A stretch of 53,001 nt of DNA from Nitrospira sp. (GCA_019636815.1 JAHBWT010000019.1:1-53001), one strand, 5' to 3'. Shown: positions 37,105 through 45,979, numbered from the stretch's first letter. Program-made: numbers and translations. The notes: generated by a model from the sequence alone, not told the origin.

Positions 37105-38502
37105 ATGACCAACACGTCGAGTTGGGCCGTCCAATATCTTTTCGTCGCGATCATTGCGCTTTTTGCCGGTCCTGCTTTGAGCAATCTTCCCGTCACACAG
37201 TCGATCCCCTATAGGCTGTTCGGGCTTAGCAGCGCCCACGCTATTCACATCATCGTCGAAGCCGCCGGATTGGCCGCGCTCGGATCGCTGGCTATCCGTG
37301 CCTTCCGACAGATGCCCGATAACGGTCAAGGGTTCTCCTTTCTACGGCAGCTGGTGCTACCTGTCACGACGCTGCTCATTGTGATCGCAACGTACAAGAC
37401 CCTTCGAGTTATTGGACCGTCATTGATCGACCAACTCGGCTCTTCACGCTTTACACTCACGCAGGCCGTCATCCTGATACTTACCGGCCTCTGGCTCACC
37501 ATTGCCTGGCTGATGAATCTCGATGCACTCCAGCGATTCTTCTCGATACCATCCGCATCGACTCGCCGCAAAGAAGCGGCGGCGCCGATCGAGGAAACCC
37601 ACGAGGTCCATGCAGAAGAAGAGAGCGAAGAACACGAACGTGCGATAGACCTACGCACTGCATCAAACGTACCTCCGGTCAAGCTGGGCCGCTACAAGGT
37701 CTTGAAGGAGCTGGGGCGTGGTTCAATGGGCGTGGTGTATCTGGGGAAAGATCCGACGATCCAACGATTCGTGGCCATCAAAACGATGCAGCTCGATGCA
37801 ATCGACGATGCCGACAAACTCCAGGAGGTGAAGGGGAGATTCTTCCGAGAAGCCGAATCCACCGGACGTTTGTCCCATCCAAACATCGTGACGATCTTTG
37901 ATGCTGGGGAGGAACATGACCTCGGATACATCGCGATGGAGTTGCTTCAAGGCACGACGTTAAAGGCCTGGTCGAGAAAACCAAATCTGATGCCGTTCCA
38001 AAAAGCAATGTCGATCCTGGCGACCGTTGCGGAGGCCATGGACTATGCCCACCAACAAGGCGTTGTACACCGCGACATCAAACCAGCCAACATCATGATG
38101 ACCACCGGCGATGTCGTAAAAATCATGGACTTCGGCATCGCCAAAATGGCGACTTCCTCGAAAACGCAGACGAATATCGTGATGGGAACGCCGACCTACA
38201 TGTCGCCGGAACAGATCGCCGGCAAGAAGGTCGATGGCCGGTCCGATATTTTCTCCCTTGGCGTCGTCATGTTCGAGCTCCTGACCGGCCGTCCACCGTT
38301 TCTGGCAGACAACGTTTCGGCATTACTCTTTGCCATCGCGCATACTCCCCACCCCAGCCTGAAGGCCGTCAGACCCGACTTGCCTCCTATCCTCAAGGAT
38401 GTTCTCGATCGTGCACTCCATAAAGACCCAGTCCACCGCTATCACCGCGCTGGCGATTTCGCTATGGAGCTCCGTTCCTGTGTTGAGGGCTTGGCTGCCT
38501 AA
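37105..38502 (+). CDS. Membrane-anchored Hanks-type Ser/Thr protein kinase
   Basis: 465 aa. The N-terminal 140 residues hold about four hydrophobic segments (8-25, 45-65, 83-100, 118-138), then a Glu-rich linker (155-185) and a C-terminal kinase domain (about 196-460). Kinase motifs are complete: GRGSMGVVY (204-212), Lys226 in VAIK, HRDIKPAN (322-329, Asp324 catalytic), DFG (342-344), GTPTYMSPE, and DIFSLGVVMFELLTG. The membrane-first order is the reverse of PknB-type kinases, with no extracellular sensor of any size. Targets are unknown. Confidence 0.92.
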   Translation: MTNTSSWAVQYLFVAIIALFAGPALSNLPVTQSIPYRLFGLSSAHAIHIIVEAAGLAALGSLAIRAFRQMPDNGQGFSFLRQLVLPVTTLLIVIATYKTLRVIGPSLIDQLGSSRFTLTQAVILILTGLWLTIAWLMNLDALQRFFSIPSASTRRKEAAAPIEETHEVHAEEESEEHERAIDLRTASNVPPVKLGRYKVLKELGRGSMGVVYLGKDPTIQRFVAIKTMQLDAIDDADKLQEVKGRFFREAESTGRLSHPNIVTIFDAGEEHDLGYIAMELLQGTTLKAWSRKPNLMPFQKAMSILATVAEAMDYAHQQGVVHRDIKPANIMMTTGDVVKIMDFGIAKMATSSKTQTNIVMGTPTYMSPEQIAGKKVDGRSDIFSLGVVMFELLTGRPPFLADNVSALLFAIAHTPHPSLKAVRPDLPPILKDVLDRALHKDPVHRYHRAGDFAMELRSCVEGLAA

Positions 38503-38515
38503 TGGTGGTCGAACC

Positions 38516-38532
38516 AGACTAGTTCCTAGTCT
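38516..38532. terminator. Hairpin at convergent gene ends
   Basis: agactagttcctagtct is a perfect 7-bp stem with a 3-nt loop at the junction of the kinase gene and the convergent Cys-rich gene, overlapping the latter's stop codon. There is no T-run, so termination is only a possibility. Confidence 0.3.
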
Positions 38533-39130
38533 GAAGCCGCCCTTTGGGCAAGCTTTGATAGCAGCTTTCCGAGAGGTCCTGCTCATGCTCCTGCAAGCAT
38601 TGCAGGACACGACCATCACCAGCCGGCACCGTGCGGCAGAACCGTTTTACCTCGACAACACACGCCACCTTATACCCATCGGCTTCTTTCCAGCGCACCA
38701 ACCGCTCCTGCACGATCTGCTGACAGGACACATCCAACCGCTTGAAACGCTGCATCACGCATCTGCGGCGGTCTTCACCTGCAAGGGAATCGGGACAGTA
38801 CTGCTGGATCTCCGCGTCACACTTCACTTCAGCGATTTTCCTGGCGCGACCATCACGCGGAACGGATAATCCACCCAGAGTCGCCACTGGTGCTGTCTGT
38901 CCGGCTCTAACCGAGGTAGTCTCGGGTGAACCGGATACACCGGGTATCGCCAGATCGAGAGCAGGCACACGCGGGAATTCGACAGGAGGTGATCCTGCCT
39001 GGGCGGACAGCAGTTCTTCTTTCGAGGGCAAGTTCGCCCATACGATCGCCCAAACCAAGCTCAATCCGCCGACCGTGACCAGGATCGTGATAGGTTTCAC
39101 GGATCGGTCCGAGCCCTTAGTGATCTTCAT
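38519..39130 (-). CDS. Membrane-anchored GLG1-like cysteine-rich repeat protein
   Basis: About 203 aa. One N-terminal membrane helix (ITILVTVGGLSLVWAIVWA), a Pro/Gly/Ser-rich linker, then two cysteine-rich units with the spacing C-x7-C-x11/12-C-x11-C (first CDAEIQQYC...RRRC...DVSC; second CVVEVKRFC...VLQC...SESC). This spacing and the FC/YC pattern are those of the Golgi glycoprotein 1 (GLG1) repeat, best known in eukaryotes and present in some bacteria. Periplasmic location, with four disulfides likely, is inferred. The start is uncertain (GTG at 39166 is possible). Confidence 0.65.
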   Translation of the reverse strand: MKITKGSDRSVKPITILVTVGGLSLVWAIVWANLPSKEELLSAQAGSPPVEFPRVPALDLAIPGVSGSPETTSVRAGQTAPVATLGGLSVPRDGRARKIAEVKCDAEIQQYCPDSLAGEDRRRCVMQRFKRLDVSCQQIVQERLVRWKEADGYKVACVVEVKRFCRTVPAGDGRVLQCLQEHEQDLSESCYQSLPKGRLQTRN

Positions 39131-39253
39131 GGAAGTGAGGATAGAATAAAGCTTCCTGAAAATCACCGAAACAGGAATTTTGCGCAGGGCGTTTCGCTCA
39201 CGGGGCTGGCGTATACAAGAAGCTTGAGCGGTAAGAACGGGGAACGAGGAAAT

Positions 39254-40267
39254 TCAGTTGTCCGGGGTTTCAACGATATGGTTTTCGAACCTGGTGCAGC
39301 CCTCTGCCAGCAACCGATTGGTCAACATCTCACCCGGCCACTCAATCGGCAGATCGGCGGTAAACACCCACACATCAGGAGAGGTCCAGACCGGGCCATG
39401 TTCATCCGGAAGCTCGGGATCGAACAGATCGGTCCACACCGGCATGTATACGCCATTTCCGCATTGCGTATGGAGATGCACGATCGTGCGGGACCTCACC
39501 AGCGGATCCAGTTCTCTCCACACGGCGGCGGTCTCATCGGCCAGATGATGGAGCCGTACCGCATTCTGCGCGTCAAACATGGCATAGGCCGCATAGACCG
39601 GCGCTTCGATCGTATCGGGCGCGCAGGCAAGCTCCGGACACTGCTTCACCAAACCCTCGAGAATTTCGCGGCGCTGACGGTCCTCCCATGAGTCGGGCAA
39701 CCCCGGGTCCGTCGAACCGATCAGTTCAAATAAGAGAAACGCCGTGTTTTCGACCGGAGGAAGAAGCCTCGCGGCCACCGATTGCGCGCGCCGTGAATCG
39801 GCGACCGTGACCAGGTGATCATGGAGCATTTGGAGATTCAACATCTCCAATGTGGCATCGGTCAAGAGCCGTGACTCGACACGCACGACCGTCCCGGCAG
39901 GAAGCTGCAAACATCGGTGTAGCAGATCAGCGGTCGCGATGGGATCGATCTTGAGCTTGAGAGGAGCGGTGAGGTTCGCCTGCAACGGTAGCTCTAACGC
40001 CGCGATGGTCGCATAGGTCGGTTTTTCGTCACTCGGCCCATCCAGGAGCAACGTGCAACTCGCCTCCGCCACGAGATCGAACAGCCATTCCGCCATTTCT
40101 TCGTCAAGCGCGGCAAGCACCGTCAGAAGATCGTGTTCGCGTCCCTGTTCAAGAAATGCCTGCAAGGTGTCGATGGCATCATCCGTATCGCCATGATCGT
40201 GACGACGGGCATTGATGAGATGGATGAGATCGCGCGTGAGTGGATCAGGGCGAGACCAGGCTAACAT
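39254..40267 (-). CDS. Unknown 337-aa cytoplasmic protein
   Basis: A long ORF of even composition, acidic, with no signal peptide or membrane helix. The N-terminal half is helical (LTRDLIHLINARRHD, LTVLAALDEEMAEWLFDLVAEA); the middle and C-terminal parts are mixed and Trp-rich (GPVWTSPDVWVFTADLPIEWPGE). One HLHTQCGNGVY region contains adjacent His/Cys. No family is recognised. It is on the same strand as YjbQ, 137 nt downstream of it. Confidence 0.6.
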   Translation of the reverse strand: MLAWSRPDPLTRDLIHLINARRHDHGDTDDAIDTLQAFLEQGREHDLLTVLAALDEEMAEWLFDLVAEASCTLLLDGPSDEKPTYATIAALELPLQANLTAPLKLKIDPIATADLLHRCLQLPAGTVVRVESRLLTDATLEMLNLQMLHDHLVTVADSRRAQSVAARLLPPVENTAFLLFELIGSTDPGLPDSWEDRQRREILEGLVKQCPELACAPDTIEAPVYAAYAMFDAQNAVRLHHLADETAAVWRELDPLVRSRTIVHLHTQCGNGVYMPVWTDLFDPELPDEHGPVWTSPDVWVFTADLPIEWPGEMLTNRLLAEGCTRFENHIVETPDN

Positions 40268-40404
40268 CGCTGCTCCCTACAACACGAGCCGAAGAAGATT
40301 GCTCGGAACCGCAGAATCCATGTTGCCAAACTTTTCATACCCATGCAAGCGTCACCACAATTACTCATACTCTTGACCAGGTATGTCCGCACTCGACACC
40401 GGTT

Positions 40405-40836
40405 CTAGTCTCCGATGATCTTTACCAGCACTCGCTTGCGGCGACGCCCATCGAACTCGCCATAGAAAATTTGTTCCCACGGACCGAAGTCCAGTTTGCC
40501 CTCCGTGATCGCGACCACGACTTCTCGTCCCATGACTTGCCGCTTCAAATGCGCATCTCCATTGTCTTCGCCCGTATTGTTGTGCCGGTAACGAGCCTCA
40601 TGAGGAGCCAGCCGTTCCAGAAACTCGTCGTAGTCCTGCAACAAACCCGGCTCATCGTCGTTGATGTACACACTCGCGGTAATATGCATCGCGTTGACCA
40701 ACACCAGGCCTTCCCGGACCCCGCTTCTCTTTACCAATGCCTCGATCTGCGGCGTGATATTCAGGTAGGCCCGTCTGGTCTTCGTTTCGAACCAGAGTTC
40801 TTCGCGATAGGATTTCATGGTCGTCGATCCGGTCAT
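40405..40836 (-). CDS. yjbQ: YjbQ / UPF0047 family protein
   Basis: 143 aa from the ATG at 40836, chosen for GGAAGG 4 nt upstream. The family pattern is clear: [33 protein letters not shown], then [46 protein letters not shown]. These proteins have been linked to secondary thiamine phosphate synthase activity; the physiological role is unsettled. The gene faces the ribonucleotide reductase remnant. Confidence 0.92.
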   Translation of the reverse strand: MTGSTTMKSYREELWFETKTRRAYLNITPQIEALVKRSGVREGLVLVNAMHITASVYINDDEPGLLQDYDEFLERLAPHEARYRHNNTGEDNGDAHLKRQVMGREVVVAITEGKLDFGPWEQIFYGEFDGRRRKRVLVKIIGD

Positions 40837-40921
40837 TGTGCCTTCCGGTTCGACAGACATGCAAGAGGCGCCGGCGAGTCAACCCCGAAGTGAATGCCTG
40901 AGCTGTAGAGAAGACGCTATA

Positions 40922-41185
40922 ATGTCACCTATCCAATTCATGATGACCGAGCACCTATCACACCGCCTTTCACCGAATGCGCTGATCGTCTTACGTCAAC
41001 GTTATTTGGCGAAAAATGGATACGACATCCCCATCGAATCACCGGCTGATATGTTCCGCCGAGTCGCAAAAGACACCGCCGCCTTCTTCTTGGCGCACGA
41101 ACGTGGCTGCAAAGGGTTGGCGGTGTATTGCTCGGGCAGCCGAGAGCATCAAGCATTATCCTGTTCTCATGTGCAATCCTGTTGA
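40922..41185 (+). pseudogene. nrdJ-like: Deleted remnant of B12-dependent ribonucleotide reductase
   Basis: An 87-codon ORF that joins the two ends of a class II ribonucleotide reductase. The first half (LSPNALIVLRQRYLAKN, SPADMFRRVAKDTA) matches the extreme N-terminal region of NrdJ; the second (ERGCKGLAVYCSGSREHQALS) matches the late GCKG-TVYR-GSR-QVL region. The several hundred residues between, including the active-site cysteines and the cobalamin-binding barrel, are missing. The ORF stays open over the junction (about 41090), as after one clean internal deletion. The remnant cannot be a reductase. Confidence 0.7.
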
Positions 41186-41305
41186 GCCTGGAGCCGTCAC
41201 CGAACGACCTTTGCTGAATAGTTGGTACACAATTGACAGCCTATGGCCTTGGTGATAAGTACTTTTTCAGCTTGTACGATGCAGTCCGCTGCAGGGAGGT
41301 GCTCG

Positions 41306-42028
41306 ATGTTTGCTTTCGCTGGAAGCCCATCGTTGGGCGGTAGTCCTCTGACTTGGAACCTGTTCTTTGCTCGCCAACCTGAACCAGATCTTGAATTCAC
41401 TGAAGAGGAATTGGAGCAGACCACCACAGTCCGTTCACCGTCTCCTAAGAAGCCGCCCAAGCAATCGAGTGGGCGTCCCCTCCTGTGGGTGCTATTGCTC
41501 GTGCTGATCGGCGGCGGCGCCTATGTCGCGATGGAGCCGGAGGTGGTCATGGAGTATATCGAGCCGCTCCTCGGAGAGTCACCGGCGCCGCAACCTCAGG
41601 CCCCTCTTGCACAAAAGCCAATGCCGCCGCCGCCTCCGCCTATAGAAGGGGCTCCGACTGCACCCCCAGTTGGCGCGCCGGTCGAGGTGCCACAGGCCGC
41701 GACAGCACCTGCATCCCCTGTTCCGATGCCGCCCTCTGCTCCGCAGATGCCGACCCCGGCGTCCGAGGTACCTATCACCGATACGCCGACTCCGCTATTT
41801 GGTGAGGGACAACGAGTCAGCGTACTCCCGAACCCTGCTGCTCCCGGCGAGAAAGTCCTGCTCGCCAAGGATGCAGAGGGATCGCAGCCAGGACCGGCCA
41901 TTCCGGCGGGAACTGTCCTGACCATTCTTGACGGGGATCTCCAGGAAACCGGTTGGGTCTACTCCGTGCGCAGCGACTACGGCACCAAAGGCTGGTTACC
42001 AGAACACCAGCTTAAACTGAAACCCTGA
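41306..42028 (+). CDS. Membrane protein with Pro-rich stalk and SH3-like domain
   Basis: About 240 aa from ATG 41306 (AGGGAGGT 5 nt upstream). A cytoplasmic N-terminus with acidic EFTEEELEQ is followed by one membrane helix (LLWVLLLVLIGGGAYVAM), a long Pro/Ala-rich stalk (about 95-170), and a C-terminal bacterial SH3-like domain (KVLLAKDAEGSQ, WVYSVRSDYGTKGWLPEHQLKL). The layout suggests a periplasmic domain reaching into the cell wall. TTGACA at 41232 (but with a poor -10) may be its promoter. The exact function is unknown. Confidence 0.75.
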   Translation: MFAFAGSPSLGGSPLTWNLFFARQPEPDLEFTEEELEQTTTVRSPSPKKPPKQSSGRPLLWVLLLVLIGGGAYVAMEPEVVMEYIEPLLGESPAPQPQAPLAQKPMPPPPPPIEGAPTAPPVGAPVEVPQAATAPASPVPMPPSAPQMPTPASEVPITDTPTPLFGEGQRVSVLPNPAAPGEKVLLAKDAEGSQPGPAIPAGTVLTILDGDLQETGWVYSVRSDYGTKGWLPEHQLKLKP

Positions 42029-42058
42029 TCCAGTCGGTTTCCCCAACACAGGTCGCGC

Positions 42059-42099
42059 GCAGAGGGTGGTGATCGCATCGCCACCCTCTGTGCTATAAT
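42059..42099 (+). promoter_or_regulatory. Long GC hairpin followed by TATAAT
   Basis: gcagagggtggtga (42059-42072) pairs with tcgccaccctctgtgc (42078-42093) to give a stem of about 13 bp with one G-T pair. It is followed at once by TATAAT (42094-42099) instead of a T-run. It may be a terminator for the SH3 gene merged with a promoter for the HAD-BtuF-hpnDE run; no clear -35 is present. Confidence 0.4.
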
Positions 42100-42152
42100 G
42101 CCACCCGTTTATACCTTCATCGTAGGGGATACAGCACGAGCCCTAGGACCCC

Positions 42153-42836
42153 ATGCAAGCCGTAATCTTCGATTTCGATGGCGTGATCGCCGACAGTGAG
42201 CCGCTGCACTTCGAAGGGTTGCGTCGAACGCTTGCAGGGATCCAGATCGATTTGATGGAAGACGACTATTACGCCAACTATCTCGGCTTCGACGATCGAG
42301 GATGTATTCTGGAAGCTCTACGTGTCAATCGGCGCCCGGCCTCCACCACGCTTATTGAGAACCTTATGGCTAAAAAGGCCGCCTCGTATTTGGCTTCGAT
42401 CAAGGACCACTTGGTCATTTTCCCAGGCGTCAAAGAATTTGTGGAAGAAGCCGCCGCGACATGTCCCATTGCCATCGCCTCAGGCGCATTACGAGCGGAG
42501 ATCGAGCTGGTGCTGGAGCAAATCGGGCTCCGAAAATCGTTTTGTCACATCACCAGCGCCGAGGATGTGACTCATGGCAAGCCGAATCCTGAACCGTTCC
42601 TTCATGCACTGGCGGGATTGAACCGGCACCATGCTGCTGCCTTGCTCTCACCGACTTCTTGTTTGGTCATCGAAGATTCCCGCCCCGGCATTCGAGCGGC
42701 AAAATCTGCAGGCATGAAAGTATTAGCTGTGGCCAATACGCACACTGTGCAAGACTTACACGAAGCCGATGCCATCAGCCATAGTTTGCGTGACACGCGT
42801 CTGAGGGATGTACGCGCTCGTTTGTGGCCCACATAG
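42153..42836 (+). CDS. HAD-superfamily hydrolase (beta-phosphoglucomutase-like)
   Basis: 227 aa. Motif I IFDFDGVIADSEPLH with the nucleophilic Asp and general-acid Asp, motif II IASGALR, motif III Lys in HGKPNPEPF, motif IV VIEDSRPGIRAAKSAGM. A helical cap (about 15-85) places it with sugar-phosphate phosphatases and phosphoglucomutases; the substrate is unknown. It is first in a tight run with the BtuF-like gene (4 nt apart), hpnD and hpnE. Confidence 0.9.
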   Translation: MQAVIFDFDGVIADSEPLHFEGLRRTLAGIQIDLMEDDYYANYLGFDDRGCILEALRVNRRPASTTLIENLMAKKAASYLASIKDHLVIFPGVKEFVEEAAATCPIAIASGALRAEIELVLEQIGLRKSFCHITSAEDVTHGKPNPEPFLHALAGLNRHHAAALLSPTSCLVIEDSRPGIRAAKSAGMKVLAVANTHTVQDLHEADAISHSLRDTRLRDVRARLWPT

Positions 42837-42840
42837 GCCT

Positions 42841-43779
42841 ATGACCGCTATGAGAATCTGCTCACTGGTTCCCGGTGCAACAGAAGTGATCGCGTCTCTC
42901 GGTTTGGCCGACCATCTTGTCGGCATCAGCCATGAATGCGATTTCCCTCCTTCGATTCGACAGGTTCCGGTGATGATTGAACCATTAGTCGAAACTCACC
43001 TGACGACGAGCCTTGCTATCGATCAACGGGTCAAAGAATTGGTCGCATCCGGAAGTCCGCTGTATCATCTTGATGAGCGGGCATTGCATCAGGCCCGGCC
43101 CGATATGATTCTGACGCAAGACCTGTGTCACGTCTGCGCCGTGACGCCGGGCCAGCTCGCGCGTGCCATTCAATCTCTTCAACCTCCACCTGATGTCCTC
43201 ACGCTGAGCCCCACGACGCTCGGAGAAGTGATTCATGACGTTGAGCGGATCGCCGGTGCTGTCGATCGACTCGCGAAGGGACAGGCGCTCGCCACGGAAC
43301 TTCGTCGGAGATTGGACTCCATCAACCGGAGGAACGCTCGGAGACATTCCCGTCCTCGTGTCGTCTGCCTCGAATGGCTGGACCCGCTGTATATCGGAGG
43401 GCATTGGGTTCCGGAAATGATAGACTTAGCCGGTGGCTGCGATGTACTAGGGTCTACGGATGCCCCATCGCGCCAAACCACTTGGCGAGAAGTGGAAACC
43501 GCACACCCTGATGTGATCATCCTCATGCCCTGTGGCTTTTCCATCGATCGCACCATCAACGAGCTCCAGGCCCATGACAGATGGCGACGAGCCTGTGAGC
43601 AGTGGCCGAATCTCTACATCGTGGACGCCGCATCCTATTTCAGCCGTCCCGGCCCACGGTTGGTGGATGGTGTCGAATTGCTGGACTCGATTCTGCATCC
43701 AAGTCCCGGCAACGGGATCGACCCCGTCAAAGCCATCAAACTTGAGGCTTCGATTCTGGTTGGAGGCGGCGCGCCATGA
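42841..43779 (+). CDS. BtuF-like cobalamin/helical-backbone binding protein, cytosolic form
   Basis: 312 aa, in the BtuF/FhuD periplasmic binding fold: RICSLVPGATEVIASLGLADHLVGIS, RPDMILTQDLC, VVCLEWLDPLYIGGHWVPEMIDLAGG, WREVETAHPDVIILMPCGF, LYIVDAASYFSRPGPRLVDG. No signal peptide or lipobox precedes the domain, so it appears cytoplasmic, as in a subset of the family often annotated as cobalamin-binding. Its stop overlaps hpnD by 4 nt and no btuCD genes are near, which argues against simple import. Confidence 0.8.
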   Translation: MTAMRICSLVPGATEVIASLGLADHLVGISHECDFPPSIRQVPVMIEPLVETHLTTSLAIDQRVKELVASGSPLYHLDERALHQARPDMILTQDLCHVCAVTPGQLARAIQSLQPPPDVLTLSPTTLGEVIHDVERIAGAVDRLAKGQALATELRRRLDSINRRNARRHSRPRVVCLEWLDPLYIGGHWVPEMIDLAGGCDVLGSTDAPSRQTTWREVETAHPDVIILMPCGFSIDRTINELQAHDRWRRACEQWPNLYIVDAASYFSRPGPRLVDGVELLDSILHPSPGNGIDPVKAIKLEASILVGGGAP

Positions 43780-44636
43780 AGGCCTCTGAAGCACAAGCTT
43801 ATTGCACGGCCTATACAAAGAACAGCGGCAGCAACTTTTACTATTCATTCCTCTTTTTGCCCAAAGCCAAACGTGAAGCCATGTATACCGTCTATGCCTT
43901 CTGCAAGGCTATCGACAGCGCCGTGGACGAGCCGGCTGCCGGGAGCAATCCAAAGGAGGAACTGACCCATTGGCGGAATGAGCTCGACGCCGTCTATTCA
44001 GGAACCCCGACGACTCCTATCATGGTGAGCCTCGCCCACCATGTGAAATCTATGAGAATCCCCAAAGCCTACTTTGAAGAGCTGATCAAAGGCGTCGAGA
44101 TGGATCTGTTCAATAACCGCTATGTCACATTCGATGAGCTGTCGCTCTACTGTTACCGCGTGGCCTCCGTCGTCGGCCTCATTTGTCTGCATATTTTCGG
44201 CGTCACGTCCGCTCGGGCACAGGACTACGCGGTCGCACTCGGCATGGCCTTTCAGCTGACGAACATTCTTCGCGACGTCGGCACCGATGCCGGAGAACGT
44301 CGTATTTATCTTCCGCTCGAGGACCTACGCAAGTGGAACTATGCGGAAAAGTCCATGCTCAATCGGAGCTATTCGCCGGAATTCTGTGCATTGATGGAAT
44401 ACGAGGCCTCCCGCGCCCACCACTATTACCAGCGAGCCGATGCCGCGCTCAATGCTTTGTCCCCCGAAGAACGCCGCGCGCTGACGGTGGCAGAAATCAT
44501 GCGTGGCATTTATAGCCGAATATTGGATCAAATCGAACGATCGAACTATCGGGTCTTCGGGCCACGGATCAGTTTGACCACCACGCAACGGTTGATCATC
44601 GCCTTGCGCATTTGGCTCCGTTCACGATTTTCGTGA
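43776..44636 (+). CDS. hpnD: Presqualene diphosphate synthase
   Basis: 286 aa, squalene/phytoene synthase family. The two aspartate-rich motifs are present: AIDSAVDE (Asp47, Asp51) and NILRDVGTDAGERRIYLP (Asp166, Asp170), plus SFLFLPKAKREAMYTVYAFC. HpnD condenses two farnesyl diphosphates to presqualene diphosphate, which HpnC and HpnE convert to squalene for hopanoids. HpnD rather than HpnC is inferred from the order before hpnE and from similarity. Overlaps of 4 nt on both sides make it part of a coupled operon. Confidence 0.88.
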   Translation: MKASEAQAYCTAYTKNSGSNFYYSFLFLPKAKREAMYTVYAFCKAIDSAVDEPAAGSNPKEELTHWRNELDAVYSGTPTTPIMVSLAHHVKSMRIPKAYFEELIKGVEMDLFNNRYVTFDELSLYCYRVASVVGLICLHIFGVTSARAQDYAVALGMAFQLTNILRDVGTDAGERRIYLPLEDLRKWNYAEKSMLNRSYSPEFCALMEYEASRAHHYYQRADAALNALSPEERRALTVAEIMRGIYSRILDQIERSNYRVFGPRISLTTTQRLIIALRIWLRSRFS

Positions 44637-45949
44637 CTGCTCCACATTCACAAGCCGTTCTCATCCTCGGCGCTGGTCTGACTGGTCTCACCATCGCATA
44701 TCATCTAAGTCGACAGAGCTGCCACATCACGCTACTCGATCACCCCGAATGGCGCGATGGGTTCTGGCTCAATCCATCCGACCCCGTACCGATTCTGTTG
44801 GGATGCTACCGAGAAAGCCACCGACTCCTCCACGCGCTGGATCGGCAACAGCCTCCTTACCCAGACCGATCCATTCCACTCGAGTTTCGGCTGCCCGATG
44901 GGCGCCATGTGTCATATCAGTCGGCTCGCCTTCCCGGAGCTTTTCAATGGATGATGAGTCTCTTCAGCTTCCAAGGCCTTGCCTGGCAGGACCGGTGGAA
45001 GCTGTTCTCGCACGTCGAGCGGATTTGGGAACAGGCACAAACCCTCCCGGCAGATCTGGAAAATCGAACCGCGGACGAATGGCTCTTGGCAACCGGGCAG
45101 AGCCTCGAGGCACGGGAGCGGATTTGGGGGCGGCTGGCTCATTGGCTGACAGGAAATGATCTTGCACGCCTCTCCGCCGCAACCTTTGTGCAATTGCTGT
45201 CTACCGTATTTCTGAGCGACGCCTCAGACGCCAGGCTCCTCTCTGTATCAGGATCCATCGAGCAGAGACTCATGATGCCAATGAAACAATCGCTGCCTCA
45301 CGATCGCATAGTGTTTCGTACACTGACGAGTCCTCCACTTCTCCGATTCGATGAGAACAAGATGCGGGATGTCAGGCTTCGCGACGGCATGACGCTGCGC
45401 GCGCACTGGTACATCATCGCGCTACCGCACCAACAGTTGCGCGCGCTCCTGCCGGAGCGGTTACTGACCCGCTTGGCCTACTTCTCCCACATGACGGACC
45501 TGACTGATCTCGGCGGGCTCGTCGTCCAATTGAAGTGCCGGTCATCCGTTCAAACTCCACGGCTTGTCCTATTGACGGGACACCTCTTTCACCAACTCAC
45601 CGTCGCACCGTCGGGCCCCGGAGAAATTGTCTGTCGTCTCTGCGCGATGGCCGACTCGCTGGAGAACTTGAATGGAGACCAGGTGAGAGACGCTGCCATC
45701 GCCGAGCTGATCCGAGTGTTCCCAAACATGGCCCCTGAAGACATCTCCGTTCATGAAATCATTCGAGAACCCCATGCCACTCTCTCGCTCGCGCCGGGCA
45801 CTGCACGGCTCCGGCCTCTTCAGCAGAGTCCGATCCAGAACCTGCTCGTCGCCGGCGGATGGACGGATACCGGGTGGCCAACCAATCTGGAGAGCGCGCT
45901 CGTTAGCGCCCATCGGTGCTCGGAAATCGTCACAGGCCGACCGGCTTGA
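44633..45949 (+). CDS. hpnE: Hydroxysqualene dehydroxylase
   Basis: 438 aa from GTG 44633, whose GTGA overlaps the hpnD stop. N-terminal dinucleotide-binding motif VLILGAGLTGLTIAYHLS with FAD use; amine oxidase/phytoene desaturase-type core; C-terminal FAD contact LLVAGGWTDTGWPTNLESALVSAHR. HpnE reduces hydroxysqualene to squalene in the HpnCDE route. The partner hpnC is not in this operon and must be elsewhere if the route is complete. Confidence 0.88.
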   Translation: MTAPHSQAVLILGAGLTGLTIAYHLSRQSCHITLLDHPEWRDGFWLNPSDPVPILLGCYRESHRLLHALDRQQPPYPDRSIPLEFRLPDGRHVSYQSARLPGAFQWMMSLFSFQGLAWQDRWKLFSHVERIWEQAQTLPADLENRTADEWLLATGQSLEARERIWGRLAHWLTGNDLARLSAATFVQLLSTVFLSDASDARLLSVSGSIEQRLMMPMKQSLPHDRIVFRTLTSPPLLRFDENKMRDVRLRDGMTLRAHWYIIALPHQQLRALLPERLLTRLAYFSHMTDLTDLGGLVVQLKCRSSVQTPRLVLLTGHLFHQLTVAPSGPGEIVCRLCAMADSLENLNGDQVRDAAIAELIRVFPNMAPEDISVHEIIREPHATLSLAPGTARLRPLQQSPIQNLLVAGGWTDTGWPTNLESALVSAHRCSEIVTGRPA

Positions 45950-45979
45950 TCCGCCTTTGTGTGGATGGTATCAATACTT

